From: a virus
Direction: 5' to 3' (one strand)
DNA: 43,842 bases
Virus record (IMG/VR): IMGVR_UViG_3300036860_000538
Location: 1-43,842 of that record
The notes under the pieces were generated by a model. That model had not been told where the DNA came from. It did not search any database and worked only from the letters and a program-made list of their open reading frames with translations. Numbering within the stretch: position 1 is the first letter of the stretch; every line of letters starts with the position of its first letter. Shown in pieces: positions 43,413 through 43,842 of this stretch. Both the position numbers and the translations under genes were made by a program.

Positions 43413-43784
43413 ATGGCTGAGCCCGTAAAGACGACCGTCCGCCTGACCGACAAGGACCAGGCCAACATCGAGAAGATCATCAAGACCGGCATCGCCACGA
43501 ACATCAGCGAGGCGATCCGCGTCGGGCTCGCGGTCGCGCCGCAGTTCCTCGGGCTCTGGCAGGCGCTCATGTCGGCGAAGATCGACAACATCGGCGACAC
43601 GCTCACGCAGCTCCAGGAGGATCTGCGCCGCGAGCGCAACGAGCAACCCGACGACTGGTCGAAGACGCACATCAGCATCGAGGAGCTCCGACGCGAGGCG
43701 CCGAAGTACGCCGGCGCCGAGTGGCTCGAGGAGATGCTCGAGGCCCACTCGAAGCGGATGCAGCGCGCTCAGCGAGCTCGCTGA
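43413..43784 (+). CDS. Ribbon-helix-helix regulator-like protein
   Basis: 123 residues from ATG 43413 with GGAGG eight bases upstream. TTVRLTDKDQANIEKIIKTGIATNISEAIRVGLAVA is an RHH (CopG/Arc-like) fold: one strand and two helices. The rest is a charged helix (NIGDTLTQLQEDLRRERNEQPDDW...) and a helical end. Such proteins act as repressors or antitoxins; no toxin gene is beside it. It lies between the integrase promoter and the excisionase-like gene, so control of integration is plausible. Confidence 0.65.
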   Translation: MAEPVKTTVRLTDKDQANIEKIIKTGIATNISEAIRVGLAVAPQFLGLWQALMSAKIDNIGDTLTQLQEDLRRERNEQPDDWSKTHISIEELRREAPKYAGAEWLEEMLEAHSKRMQRAQRAR

Positions 43785-43787
43785 CTC

Positions 43788-43842
43788 TCACCCGACGACC
43801 TCCTCGCTCTCGGCCTGCTCGACGAACTCCTCGAGCGCGCGC
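43788..43842 (-). CDS. C-terminal end of excisionase-like protein, cut by window edge
   Basis: Open from the window edge to TGA 43788: (R)ALEEFVEQAESEEVVG. The RALEEFVEQ helix is the usual end of HTH_17 excisionases (RIPRxALEEFV). If the window is circular, this is the other end of the gene at 81..1, with about 15-20 residues missing between them. Converges on the RHH gene. Confidence 0.5.
   Translation of the reverse strand, partial: RALEEFVEQAESEEVVG

Overview
The window looks like a nearly complete temperate siphophage genome (about 43.8 kb, GC-rich), read in its free, circular-type form rather than as an integrated prophage. Two independent signs support this. First, the two window ends each carry part of what looks like one small excisionase-type helix-turn-helix gene: its N-terminus at 81..1 and its C-terminus at 43842..43788, same strand, compatible order. 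Second, an intact attP-like site lies just downstream of the integrase gene: two tandem pairs of a 10-bp repeat (GYTGTCGTCA) flank the 3' half of a tRNA-Cys-like sequence. The host is not certain. The GC-rich codon use and a prophage lipoprotein with PTPxPTP repeats suggest a Chloroflexota- or Actinomycetota-like bacterium (inference).

Layout, read in the main (minus) direction of transcription from right to left. (1) 42.0-43.8 kb: integration and control module, with tyrosine integrase (-), a near-symmetric double promoter, a class II tRNA-like RNA with its own terminator (+), a ribbon-helix-helix protein (+), and attP. (2) 36.3-41.8 kb: RuvC-like resolvase, small zinc proteins, a broken HTH gene, small and large terminase, and Mu gp29-like portal. 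(3) 31.6-36.3 kb: small head proteins, a protein of SWRIR repeats, a protease-scaffold gene with two nested internal starts, decoration protein and major capsid. (4) 20.4-31.6 kb: an endonuclease VII-like HNH gene, connector and tail-completion proteins, tail tube, tail-assembly chaperones with a textbook -1 frameshift site (U UUU UUC), a short tape measure, a Dit expanded to 1021 residues, and a tail protein ending in a His-x-His metal-needle type fibre. (5) 18.1-20.4 kb: lysis cassette with a TIM-barrel hydrolase and several small membrane proteins.

(6) 16.2-18.1 kb: plus-strand lysogeny island with an XRE repressor, three small ORFs and a lipoprotein, separated from the early genes by a divergent promoter with palindromes. 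(7) 16.3 kb to 1: a long early operon of short overlapping genes. It includes an excisionase-like HTH, a phiC31 gp3-like protein, a Cas4/RecB-like Fe-S nuclease, an HNH nuclease, a ParB-domain protein, a HerA-like ATPase with tandem winged helices, a zinc-less relative of phage metallopeptidases, a DNA polymerase X-like nucleotidyltransferase, a replication organiser, an ASCH-domain protein and many small Cys-rich proteins.

The most unusual features are: a family of parS-like palindromes (GTTCCTCRNGGAAC) spread through a genome that encodes a ParB-domain protein; several tRNA-like elements with non-canonical architecture, one inside the gp3-like gene with a 31-nt D-loop; the attP with arm-type repeats; and the frameshift and nested-start genes in the structural module. 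All calls come from reading the sequence and from family knowledge; no database search was run.
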